Positions 34,123-42,027 of a DNA stretch of 64,000 nt are shown here, piece after piece; the stretch's first letter is position 1; the number at the start of each line of letters is the position of its first letter. Made by a program: the position numbers and the translations under genes. This DNA is from BRHc4a sp049323755 (GTDB taxonomy: Bacteria > Bacillota > Desulfotomaculia > Desulfotomaculales > Desulfocucumaceae): positions 1-64,000 of the forward strand of contig JBMOPE010000025.1 of NCBI GenBank assembly GCA_049323755.1, in the 5' to 3' direction. The notes under the pieces were generated by a model. The model was not told where the DNA came from, ran no database searches, and was given only the letters and a program-made list of their open reading frames with translations.

Positions 34123-35848
34123 TTATCAGCCCGTCTATCATTGACCTGATTTGGGCATCGGTGTATCCTTTTAGATCAATGGCATCCCTGGGACAGACCG
34201 GGACACATCCTCCGCAGCCCTTGCAGCTGGCCTTGTTTATCCTCGCTACTTCCTTACCCTGCTCCTCGCTCTTTTCGATTGCCGAGTACGGGCAGATCTT
34301 TTCACACTCGCCGCACCACTGGCAAAGTTCCGGGATGACCACAGCCATCAGCGGATCGAGCTCGACATATCCCTTCTTGAGGATAGACGCGCTTTGGGTA
34401 ACCGCCGCCAAGGCCGAGGCAACAGTTTCCGAAGAGTTTTTCGGTCCCTGGCAGGTGCCGCAAATAAATACGCCGTCCACTACCGTTTCCACGGGACGCA
34501 GCTTCGGGTGGATCTCGTTGTAGAACCGGTCTCTACCTACAGGCAGTTTCAGTGCGCTAACCAGTTCGTCGTTCTTTTTGGGGACCATGCCCGCTACCAG
34601 AACAACAACGTCGGCCCTGAGTTCCACCTCTTCCCCAAAGGTAAGCAAATCTTTAACAGTAATCTTTACCTTCCCGTCGGAGCACTTTTCAACTACAGGA
34701 AGATCGTCATCACCAAATCTGAGATAAGTGGAGCCTGTTTCCCTTGACTGACTATAAAGCAATTCATACTTGCCGTAAGTCCTTATGTCCCTGAAAAGGT
34801 GAAACTGGTGGGTTTTTGGATTCCTTTCGGCAACCATATTGGAGGAGTGAACCGCCGCATTGCAGCAGTAACGGGAACAGTAACGGTTCGAGTTTTCCAG
34901 GTCCTCCGGCTGCCGGCTGCCTACACAGTAGATATAAACGATGTCTTTTATCTCTTTCCCGTTACGGGTCGGAACACCTTTGGAACTGTCAAGCAGCTCC
35001 TTGAATTCCGGAAGGGTAACAACTCCGTCCACGCCGTATCCGTACTCAAGTTCCCCGGGCTGATACGTGTCAAAACCCGTGGCAATGATGATTGAGCCAA
35101 CGTTGGCGGTAATGATATCTATTTTATTGCCCTGGCCGCTTACCCTAATCTTTACATTGAAGTTGCCTATACTGCCGGACTTTTCGATTAGTTCCGCATT
35201 GGTGAACAGAGTGATGTTTTTTCTTGTTTTCATTTCGTTAATCAATTTTGCAATCAGTTGCTTGCCGTTTTTATTGTGAGGGTACATCTCTCCAAGCTGG
35301 TTGACTCTTCCGCCCACAGCCGGTGATTTTTCAACCAGGAAAACGGATATACCGATATCAGCCAACCCTATGGCTGCTCTCAGGCCTGCAATCCCGCCGC
35401 CGACCACCAGCGCCTGCGGAACGGTATCTATTCTAATGGGTTCAAGGGGCTCGGTTAAACCTGTCCGGGCAATCCCGGCCCTGATCAGCCGGAGGGCCTT
35501 TTGGGTCGCCCCTTCGTAATCGTCCGTGTGGGTCCAGGAACACTGCTCCCTCACATTCACCTGTGTATACTGGTACGGGTTCAGCCCCGCCCGCCTGGCC
35601 ACACCCCTGAAAGTGAACGTGTGCAGTTTTGGGGAACAGGAGGCTACCACCAGGCCGTCAAGATTTTGCTCCTTGATGTCCTGGATCATCTGCTGCTGGG
35701 AATCGTCGGAACACGCGGACACTACCGTCTTGGCCACAACGACACCCGGCTCGTTTACAATAGTTTGCCTGACCCTCTCCACATCCACGTAGTCGGAAAT
35801 ATTTCCGCCGCAGTGGCACATGTAAACGCCTATTCTCCTGTTGCTCAT
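34103..35848 (-). CDS. HdrA-like FAD/iron-sulfur subunit
   Basis: A 581-aa protein of the heterodisulfide-reductase A family. The N-terminal thioredoxin-like part starts with VYMCHCGGNISDYVDV and contains VVASCSPKLHTFTF. The FAD Rossmann motif is ALVVGGGIAGLRAAIGLADI (about 145-165), followed by VEKSPAVGGRVNQLGE. A cysteine-rich YCSRYCCNAAVHSS motif lies near 330. The C-terminus has two [4Fe-4S] motifs, CQWCGECEKICP and CKGCGGCVPVCP. HdrA is the flavin-based bifurcation site in methanogens; whether this one bifurcates is unknown. It overlaps the next upstream gene by four bases. A REP element separates it from the downstream HTH gene. Confidence 0.94.
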   Translation of the reverse strand: MSNRRIGVYMCHCGGNISDYVDVERVRQTIVNEPGVVVAKTVVSACSDDSQQQMIQDIKEQNLDGLVVASCSPKLHTFTFRGVARRAGLNPYQYTQVNVREQCSWTHTDDYEGATQKALRLIRAGIARTGLTEPLEPIRIDTVPQALVVGGGIAGLRAAIGLADIGISVFLVEKSPAVGGRVNQLGEMYPHNKNGKQLIAKLINEMKTRKNITLFTNAELIEKSGSIGNFNVKIRVSGQGNKIDIITANVGSIIIATGFDTYQPGELEYGYGVDGVVTLPEFKELLDSSKGVPTRNGKEIKDIVYIYCVGSRQPEDLENSNRYCSRYCCNAAVHSSNMVAERNPKTHQFHLFRDIRTYGKYELLYSQSRETGSTYLRFGDDDLPVVEKCSDGKVKITVKDLLTFGEEVELRADVVVLVAGMVPKKNDELVSALKLPVGRDRFYNEIHPKLRPVETVVDGVFICGTCQGPKNSSETVASALAAVTQSASILKKGYVELDPLMAVVIPELCQWCGECEKICPYSAIEKSEEQGKEVARINKASCKGCGGCVPVCPRDAIDLKGYTDAQIRSMIDGLIRNGDTP

Positions 35849-38550
35849 TTGCTTTTCCTCGTCCTTTCAACGTGAGCTGCCGCCTGGGCCGCAGCCGCGC
35901 CCGCGTGCAATATGGAATCAGGTATATCTTTGGCGCCGGATACCGTTCCCGCCACGAAAACACCATCTATACTTGTTTTCCCCGGGTTGAGATCCTCGTC
36001 TGTTTCCTTTACGTATAAGAAGTCGTCTGCTTCCAATTCCTCCCCGGCAAACAAGTTCATGTATTCGGTATTGGGGAGGAGTCCAACCGACAAAACCACC
36101 ATGTCGTGTTCCGCCTTACTCAGATTTCCGCCGTTATCGATGTCTTCGTAATATAGGATAAGGTTGCCGTCTTCTTTCTCTTCTATCCGGGAAACCCTGC
36201 CCTTAACAAAATTAGTGCCCATTCCCCTGGCCTGCTGGTAAAATTCTTCGTATCCCTTGCTAAAGGCCCGAATATCGATATAATAAACGGTCACGTCCGC
36301 CAGGGGAAGGGCGCCCATAATGAGCTGGTTATGCTTTATAGAGTACATGCAGCATACCCTGGAGCACAGCTGGTTGTTCACCGTCTGGTCACGTGAGCCG
36401 GTGCAGAGGATGAAGGCTATGTTTTCCGGCACCTTGCCGTCGCCAGGCCGCAAAATGGTATTGTAGGGCCTTGTGGGGGCGAGGAGTCGGTCCATCTGCA
36501 TTCCTGAAATGACATTCTTATATTTCCCGTACCCATACTGGGGTTTTGCATCCGCAGGGAAAAGCTTGAAGCCGGTGGAGACAATAACCGAACTGACCTC
36601 AGCTTCTATCGTCTCCTCTTTCATGCCCATGTCAATGGCGTTTGCCGGACAGATGGCAACACACTGCTGGCATTGCGAGCATACCCCGCAGTCCAGGCAT
36701 CTTCCGGCACTATACCGTACCTCCTCTTCAGTCAGAGGGAGTTCAACTTCGGTAAAATCAACGGGCTTTTCCTTTACAATCTCCTTCTTTTCAACAGGGG
36801 TAAGGGTCGTATAACTCTGCTGCCTGGCCAAGACCTGTTCCTTATCCACAACCGGCAGCCTGTAATCAAACTCCGCCCCCTCCAGGGATTCCCCCCTCAG
36901 GTAGCGGTCAATAAAGAAAGCGGCTTTCCTGCCCTGTCCCGCTGCTTTTACGATCAGGGAAGGGCCGGTCACCAAGTCACCGCCGGCAAACACACCGGGC
37001 ACCTGTGTGGCAAGGGTATCCGGATCCACTACCAAACGGCCGCCAGGGCCCGTTAGCTGTGTGAGGCTGCCGGTAAAGTTCAGCTCCGCCCTTTGCCCGA
37101 TTGATACAATGACACTATCTATTGCCGCCTCTTCCTCTGTGCCGTCAATATAGGTGGGATTAAACCGCTTGTTGTCATCAAAGATGGATTTTACAGCTAT
37201 GATTACCAGGCCGGTTACGGAACCATTTTTACCTTTAAACATCCGGATACCTTTAGCATGGTGAATTTGAACGCCCTCATGCAGAGCTCCTTCCACTTCT
37301 TCTGGAGTGGCGAGCATTTCGTTCTCTTTTTCCAGGCAATACACGTGTACTTCCCGGGCGCCCAGCCGTAGCGCGGAGCGAGCAGTATCCATGGCCACAT
37401 TGCCGCCGCCAATCACTGCCACCCTTTGCCCCAGGGAAGCAGCCTCGCCCAGGTTCACTTTCCTTAAAAAATCCACACCGTAAAGCACCCCGGCCAGATC
37501 CTCACCCGGCACTCCCATTTTGGCAGCCCCCTGACAGCCAGCGGCGACAAAAACGGCCTCAAAGCCCTGGTTTTTGAGATCCTCGAGGTTTTTCACCATT
37601 ACCCCCGTTTCTATCTCGACCCCCAGTGACGTTACATTTTTAATATCTCTGTCCACAACATCCTTTGGAAGCCTGTAGGACGGTATGCCAAGCCTGATCA
37701 TTCCGCCGGGCTGTGCCGCAGCCTCAAAAATTTTGACCTTATACCCTTTTTTAGCAAGGTGGAATGCGGCAGTGAGGCCCGCCGGACCGGAGCCGACAAC
37801 GGCCACTTTTTTGCCGTTCAGCTCTTCCGGGGCTTTGTGATCCGGTTCAGAATACCTGCGGTAATAACGGTCTGCCAGGAACCGTTTAATTGTTCTAATG
37901 GAAACAGGTCCTTCCAGGCTGCCCCTGGTACACTCTCCCTCGCACAGCGCGAAACATGCTCTCCCCAGACTTCCGACCAGAGGCGTGTCATCGAGAACAA
38001 GGTTAAAAGCCTCATCATATTTTCCGGTTCTGGTGAGGGCAACGTAGCCGTGAGCTTTTACACCTGCGGGGCAGATATGTAAACATGGGGAAGAGCCCTG
38101 TCTTTCAATAACAGCCTTTTTGGGGACCGCCTGGGGAAATGCGATATGGGCTGCTCGCCGGGCTACCAGATCGAAATTGTACTCATCGGGAACAGCGACG
38201 TTACAGTTCATTTCACACTGCCGGCAGCCGGTGCAGGCGCTCGGCTTTACAAAGGTCGGTTTCTTACGGACACTGACCTTAAACACGCCGCCCTTGCCCC
38301 TTTGGATTTTCTCCACCTCGGAGTAAATCATCACATCGATATTGGGGTGATGGATGGTACCCGCCATCTTGGGCGTCGAAATGCAGCTGGCACAGTCAAG
38401 GGTGGGAAACACTTTGCTTAATAAAATCATTTTGCCCCCAACACTTGGATTCTTTTCCACCAGCAGAACCTTGTAACCCATGTCACCGAGTTTCAGGGAG
38501 GATTCCATCCCCCCTATTCCACTACCTACAACAAGAATATCGTAGTTCAT
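35845..38550 (-). CDS. HdrA-like protein with inserted GltD-type NAD(P)H module
   Basis: 901 residues. The N-terminus (1-150) is HdrA/QmoA-like: VVGSGIGGMESSLKLGDMGY, VEKNPSVGGKM, DCASCIS and one ferredoxin motif CTGCRQCEMNC. Residues about 150-565 form a complete GltD-like domain: CLHICPAGVKAHGYVAL and GRACFALCEGECTRG cysteines, an FAD motif VVGSGPAGLTAAFHLAKKGY, and the NAD(P)H motif VIGGGNVAMDTARSALRLG. The HdrA-like sequence then resumes (about 600-901) with CLDCGVCSQCQQCVAICP, TGSRD, CSRVCCMYSIKHNQL and GVFVAGTVSGAKDIPDS. The protein could take electrons from NAD(P)H into the Hdr complex, replacing a hydrogenase or Flx module. It lies between the mvhD-like gene and hdrA. Confidence 0.92.
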   Translation of the reverse strand: MNYDILVVGSGIGGMESSLKLGDMGYKVLLVEKNPSVGGKMILLSKVFPTLDCASCISTPKMAGTIHHPNIDVMIYSEVEKIQRGKGGVFKVSVRKKPTFVKPSACTGCRQCEMNCNVAVPDEYNFDLVARRAAHIAFPQAVPKKAVIERQGSSPCLHICPAGVKAHGYVALTRTGKYDEAFNLVLDDTPLVGSLGRACFALCEGECTRGSLEGPVSIRTIKRFLADRYYRRYSEPDHKAPEELNGKKVAVVGSGPAGLTAAFHLAKKGYKVKIFEAAAQPGGMIRLGIPSYRLPKDVVDRDIKNVTSLGVEIETGVMVKNLEDLKNQGFEAVFVAAGCQGAAKMGVPGEDLAGVLYGVDFLRKVNLGEAASLGQRVAVIGGGNVAMDTARSALRLGAREVHVYCLEKENEMLATPEEVEGALHEGVQIHHAKGIRMFKGKNGSVTGLVIIAVKSIFDDNKRFNPTYIDGTEEEAAIDSVIVSIGQRAELNFTGSLTQLTGPGGRLVVDPDTLATQVPGVFAGGDLVTGPSLIVKAAGQGRKAAFFIDRYLRGESLEGAEFDYRLPVVDKEQVLARQQSYTTLTPVEKKEIVKEKPVDFTEVELPLTEEEVRYSAGRCLDCGVCSQCQQCVAICPANAIDMGMKEETIEAEVSSVIVSTGFKLFPADAKPQYGYGKYKNVISGMQMDRLLAPTRPYNTILRPGDGKVPENIAFILCTGSRDQTVNNQLCSRVCCMYSIKHNQLIMGALPLADVTVYYIDIRAFSKGYEEFYQQARGMGTNFVKGRVSRIEEKEDGNLILYYEDIDNGGNLSKAEHDMVVLSVGLLPNTEYMNLFAGEELEADDFLYVKETDEDLNPGKTSIDGVFVAGTVSGAKDIPDSILHAGAAAAQAAAHVERTRKSK

Positions 38551-38553
38551 ATT

Positions 38554-38982
38554 CTATCCCTTCCTGGCAGGCCCAAGTTTTTTCAGCAGCTCTGAGAATT
38601 CCTTCATATGGTTTGTGAACGGCTCGGCGCAGACCGAGCAGATGCCTGACATTCTCACCCTCTGGGGTTCGTACCCTTTTTGCCTGAGCATTTCCTGGGC
38701 GGTTGCCGCGATATGTGACGTCCTTTCCGCACAATCCGGAAGGTAAGCGCATTCTTCCCCGTCGGTGGCCAGAAATACCCCGTCAAAACCCTTTTCCACG
38801 GCGTATAAAATCCACTGGGGCTTAATGCCGCTTGAACATGGCATACTGGTTACCATCACCGTGGGCGGGTAGTGCATGTGTGAGCTCCCGGCAAGATCAA
38901 TGCCCGGGTCCGAAATGTTGTGTGTAGAAAAGACAAGGATCTTTGGAGAAAAATCCTTGTCTTCTTTCGCACGCTTGGCCAT
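38554..38982 (-). CDS. MvhD/FlpD-like iron-sulfur subunit
   Basis: A 142-aa protein of the hydrogenase iron-sulfur subunit family. It has the usual cysteines in VMVTSMPCSSGIKPQW, DGEECAYLPDCAER and SGICSVCAEPFTNH, which bind a [2Fe-2S] cluster. MvhD connects an electron-input module to HdrA. Here the input is presumably the NAD(P)H-binding fusion protein encoded three bases downstream, since no hydrogenase gene is near. The N-terminus carries a short basic tail before the fold. Confidence 0.92.
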   Translation of the reverse strand: MAKRAKEDKDFSPKILVFSTHNISDPGIDLAGSSHMHYPPTVMVTSMPCSSGIKPQWILYAVEKGFDGVFLATDGEECAYLPDCAERTSHIAATAQEMLRQKGYEPQRVRMSGICSVCAEPFTNHMKEFSELLKKLGPARKG

Positions 38983-38983
38983 G

Positions 38984-39238
38984 CTACTTCATCCTCTTGA
39001 CATAAAGTTTGAAGGTGCCGGCATCCTCAATTACACCCAGATACTCATGTCCCATCTTTTTCGCCCAGGCTGGAATATCTTTTTGTGTGCCGGAGTCTGT
39101 GGCAAGAATCTCCATAATTTCTCCTGTCTTTACGTCAACGATTCCCTTTTTGGCCGCAAGAATGGGACCGGGACACGATGTACCCCTTGCGTCAACCACC
39201 TTGTTGGCTTTAATGTTCTTCAGTTCCTCTGGAGACAT
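38984..39238 (-). CDS. tusA: TusA-like sulfur carrier
   Basis: An 84-aa TusA/SirA-fold protein. The sulfur-carrying Cys is in DARGTSCPGPILAAKKGI (CPxP motif, near residue 22), and the C-terminal strand ends FKLYVKRMK. It is the first gene of the tusA-mvhD-hdr-dsrE run, one base before the mvhD-like gene, and divergent from a CsoR/RcnR-family regulator. As a persulfide carrier it would deliver sulfane sulfur to, or receive it from, the Hdr-like complex or DsrE. Confidence 0.94.
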   Translation of the reverse strand: MSPEELKNIKANKVVDARGTSCPGPILAAKKGIVDVKTGEIMEILATDSGTQKDIPAWAKKMGHEYLGVIEDAGTFKLYVKRMK

Positions 39239-39293
39239 AAACCTTCCCCCTTGTCTTCTTTTATAATTTTGTTATTAACCAAATAGCTATTCA

Positions 39294-39310
39294 ATACCAC
39301 GAATAGGTAT
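39294..39310. promoter_or_regulatory. Possible operator half-sites on the tusA side
   Basis: ATACC-N7-GGTAT forms a small inverted repeat, followed at 39311-39319 by another ATGGTAT half site. It shares the GGTAT core with the large palindrome at 39477-39504, so the same regulator may bind both sides of the divergent region. Confidence 0.45.
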
Positions 39311-39448
39311 ATATGGTATGCCACTTAAAACCCGTGCATTTGCCGCGCTTTTATTACACCACCATACCCATACCCGTAGCGGTTTATATGGTATAAAACT
39401 ATCATACCCCCCATCGTATTGTCAATCCCCATTTTTAAGGGGTATTTG

Positions 39449-39476
39449 TTGACATATGTACGCTTTGGACTATAAT
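39449..39476 (+). promoter_or_regulatory. Sigma-A promoter of the CsoR-family gene
   Basis: Perfect TTGACA (39449-39454) and TATAAT (39471-39476) hexamers are separated by 16 bases. The operator palindrome starts at the last base after the -10 box, over the likely transcription start. Confidence 0.85.
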
Positions 39477-39504
39477 AATAACATACCATACCTGGTATGT
39501 TATT
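39477..39504. promoter_or_regulatory. Operator palindrome of the CsoR-family regulator
   Basis: AATAACATACCA, spacer TACC, TGGTATGTTATT: perfect 12-base arms directly downstream of the -10 box and 32 bases before the gene. ATACC/GGTAT arms are typical of CsoR-family operators, so autorepression is likely. Confidence 0.75.
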
Positions 39505-39535
39505 GTAGGGTTGTCCAAAAGGAGGTTAAAACCAA

Positions 39536-39886
39536 GTGAAGAAAAAAAGCAATCAAGCGCAACAAAACCCCGGCTGCGAAGCCATTGCAGGAGAGGACCG
39601 CACCGGGGAGGCCAGCGCCAATAAAAGATTTTTCCAGGGTGAAATGCTCAGCAGGCTAAAAAAGATAGAGGGACAGGTCCGGGGGGTACATAAAATGATC
39701 CAGGAGGGCCGCAATTGTGGTGACATAGTAATCCAGTTAGCCGCAATAAAGGCCGCCGTCAACCGGGTGGGTACAACCGTTCTAGCCTGCCACCTGGCCG
39801 ATCAGATGGAAGAGGCTCTACGGGAGGACAAGGATTTAAGGGAGTCCCTGGAGGAGTTTATGACTATATTTAAAAAGTTCTCATAA
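39536..39886 (+). CDS. CsoR/RcnR-family (DUF156) repressor, possibly persulfide-sensing
   Basis: A 116-aa all-helical repressor. The family core starts at MLSRLKKIEGQVRGVHKMIQ (about 38-57). Of the CsoR ligand positions, the first Cys is present (GRNCGDI) and the His is present in LACHLADQM, but the second copper-binding Cys, four residues after the His, is Gln. An extra Cys immediately precedes the His. This is not the copper CsoR set and leaves two Cys that could form a disulfide or polysulfide bridge, as in CstR. A ~37-residue polar N-terminal extension with one Cys precedes the core. Divergence from tusA-hdr-dsrE suggests it controls that sulfur operon; the ligand is inferred. Confidence 0.9.
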   Translation: MKKKSNQAQQNPGCEAIAGEDRTGEASANKRFFQGEMLSRLKKIEGQVRGVHKMIQEGRNCGDIVIQLAAIKAAVNRVGTTVLACHLADQMEEALREDKDLRESLEEFMTIFKKFS

Positions 39887-39969
39887 AGCGGGTCTGCGAC
39901 CCGACCTTTATTTCAAAAGGGGCTGCCGCCCCTCGGGACTACAGCGTCCCTCACCCCGATATAAGGAAA

Positions 39970-40021
39970 GGGGACACACCTCTATTTGGAGTATTGCTGC
40001 CGGGGTCAGAGGAATGTCCCC
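39970..40021. repeat. REP-like palindromic element, copy C
   Basis: A 52-base unit from GGGGACACACCT to AGGAATGTCCCC, inverted relative to copies A and B. The central part is different from the other copies (GTATTGCTGCCGGGGTC). Confidence 0.85.
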
Positions 40022-40028
40022 AAATAAA

Positions 40029-40230
40029 CCGGCGGCAGGAGACAGGAGACAGAATACAGGAGACAGGAGTTTGCATACTATGCCTTGGGGCTAAAACTCG
40101 CGATCTCTGTGTTTTATATAATAATCCGTATCCCTATCAGTAGTATAGCATATTAATGAACATATCAGGAGCACCCTGGAAATTCGGCCTCTTGTCTACT
40201 GTCTACTGTCTACTGTCTCCTGTCTACTGA
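40029..40230. repeat. Inverted pair of CAGGAGA heptamer arrays
   Basis: The left arm (40029-40070) has five CAGGAGA-type units. After about 120 bases the inverted arm (40192-40230) has five CTGTCTA/CTGTCTC units. The interior has no reading frame. Together with the REP copy and a short GCGGGTC hairpin after the regulator gene (39893-39908), this accounts for the 360-base gap. Confidence 0.8.
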
Positions 40231-40247
40231 CCCCAAAACCATACCTG

Positions 40248-40436
40248 TTAGGAAAACACCGGGCGCATGAAGCTTCTCTCAAAGCTCAGTATGCACCTGC
40301 TCTTCTCTGCCAGATCAAAGGCCTTCCGGCACTCGGGATCAGTTTTTATAACCTCTCTATATTCCTCGTATGCCGCCAGGCTGGGAAAGCTGAAAAGCGC
40401 CAATGCTATGTTGTTACCATTTAGCATGCTTTTCAC
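40248..40436 (-). pseudogene. NIPSNAP-family gene fragment (C-terminal half)
   Basis: A 62-aa frame reading LALFSFPSLAAYEEYREVIK, then DPECRKAFDLAEKSRCILSF and ERSFMRPVF. This matches the C-terminal end of NIPSNAP-type proteins (DPEC..AF..AE, YERSFLRPV). The N-terminal half is missing: an in-frame TGA lies six bases before the GTG and no ribosome binding site precedes it. It is most likely the remnant of a truncated gene. Confidence 0.7.
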
Positions 40437-40676
40437 AATTCAGAAACAACAGGTTTTACCCTGGATTCTGCAATACTAAAACCTATCTCCTTAATGCAGC
40501 AGATTTTTATATACCCCCAAGGGGAATAAAGGCAAAATACCGTGGCAGACCGGGCTACCATATTATAACATGGCAGTATAACACAGACTTGATAACATCA
40601 GCAAAAATGACCCGAATAAATGGCTTTTCCTACTGGAAACCTAAGTGACGCGTACTATTTTAAAGGAGATAATAAC

Positions 40677-41093
40677 ATGGCATTCTGGCTATTAAAAACA
40701 GAACCGGAGGAATACAGCTATTTTGACCTGGAGCAAAGCCGGGGAGATACCTGGGAAGGGGTAAAGAATTTTGCAGCACAGAGAAACCTGAAAAATATGC
40801 AGCCCGGTGACCTGGCCTTTATTTACCACACCGGCAGGGAGAAATCAATTACAGGGGTGGCGGAAATTGTCACCCCGCCATATCCTGACCCTGAAAATAA
40901 CAAGCTGTATGTTGTGGAGGTAGCTCCCCGCTACAGGCTTAACCTGCCGGTTTCCCTTCATGAGATCAAACAGGATCCCGGTTTTTCAGGCTGGGAGCTT
41001 GTCCGGCTGCCCCGCCTTTCTGTAATGCCTGTATCTGAAGAACACTGGCTCTCTGTTCACAAAATGGCCGGTGAAGAGAACAGGGTAACCTGA
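40677..41093 (+). CDS. EVE-domain protein
   Basis: A 138-aa single-domain protein starting at ATG 40677, eight bases after AAAGGAG. EVE/PUA-like hallmarks are present: FWLLKTEPEEYSYFDLEQ, TWEGVKNFAAQRNLKNMQPG, AFIYHTGREKSITGVAEI and a final PRLSVMPVSEEHW. EVE domains bind modified bases in DNA or RNA. Stand-alone forms are common in bacteria, and fused forms occur in modification-dependent restriction. No nuclease gene is adjacent, so the cellular role is open. Confidence 0.92.
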   Translation: MAFWLLKTEPEEYSYFDLEQSRGDTWEGVKNFAAQRNLKNMQPGDLAFIYHTGREKSITGVAEIVTPPYPDPENNKLYVVEVAPRYRLNLPVSLHEIKQDPGFSGWELVRLPRLSVMPVSEEHWLSVHKMAGEENRVT

Positions 41094-41260
41094 CCCTTTT
41101 CGGAATCCCGCTTTGTATCAAGAAAGAAAAGGAATTATACGACCCAGTAAAGAAATTTTAATTAGGTATTGAAATCAGTACAGCTGTCAGGTTAAATTAA
41201 TATTTAAGATGTTCCTGGCCCCGTTACTTAAAATTACCTGCAAAGGAGGATAAGTCTTCT

Positions 41261-41629
41261 TTGAGATTAAGTAACATAATAGCAGTGTTAGTCGGTCTAA
41301 TACTTTTGGTTGTCCTGATGGGGCAAAACTTCACTGTTCCCCTTTCAGCACCCGATCATGCCATCGTTTATGTGGACGCCCAGAAAAAGATATACTATGC
41401 CCCTTCATATATAGACATAGCCAAACCTCCATCGGTGGATGTGAAAAAGCTGACCAGACTGACCCTGACAGAGGCTAAGGCTCAGAATTATGCAGCTAAT
41501 GAGACCAGTGTTGAGAAGGGTTACTTCCGGCAGGAATACAGGCCGCTGACAACATTTATCCTTGAAAAGGTTGGGCTCGCCAAGCCACTTCCGGTGAGAT
41601 GGAACAAGGACGGCTCCTGGAACTGGTAA
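41261..41629 (+). CDS. Membrane-anchored hypothetical protein
   Basis: 122 residues with a TTG start eleven bases after AGGAGG. An N-terminal membrane helix (about 5-23, IIAVLVGLILLVVLMGQ) is followed by a polar domain outside the membrane, with DHAIVYVDAQKKIYYAPSYI and a C-terminal FILEKVGLAKPLPVRWNKDG. I do not recognise the family. It stands alone between an EVE gene and repeat DNA. Confidence 0.6.
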   Translation: MRLSNIIAVLVGLILLVVLMGQNFTVPLSAPDHAIVYVDAQKKIYYAPSYIDIAKPPSVDVKKLTRLTLTEAKAQNYAANETSVEKGYFRQEYRPLTTFILEKVGLAKPLPVRWNKDGSWNW

Positions 41630-41664
41630 CATTACTATAGGAATACATTCTCATTCTGAAATTC

Positions 41665-41950
41665 TAATTCGGTCGGAATTCAGAATTCAGAATCCAAACA
41701 ACCGGGCCGCATAAAACGGCCACCTATGAGGATGAAAATTAGGGTCCTTTTAAAACCACAGAGAACACAGAGGGCACAGAGATTTTTAAGCCCTGCTTTA
41801 AAGCTTTAAGAGATTTTTTATAAAAAGGGTACACTTCTCTAAAATCCACTTTGGTTTCAGAACTGCTAGTAATACCTGAGAGCAAATTCTCTGTGATCTC
41901 TGTGGCCTCTGTGGTTTATAAAAAGATAGTCAGTATTTTCATGGAAGAAT
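41665..41950 (-). repeat. MITE-like CACAGAG element, copy 2
   Basis: Nearly colinear with copy 3 at 57735-58006 but in the opposite orientation. The terminal inverted repeats are about 28 bases of CCACAGAG-type nonamers (41755-41783 and 41899-41922). Matching flanks include AAAAGGACCCTAATTTTCAT and GGTGGCCGTTTTAT on one side, ending in CTGAATT heptamers. No reading frame lies inside. It fills most of the 398-base gap. Confidence 0.85.
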
Positions 41951-42027
41951 GATTGGGTATTCCTTACAAGTTGCAAGCTAAAAGATAAGGGGTTACCGAC
42001 TTCTGAATTCCGACCGAAAAATAGTAC

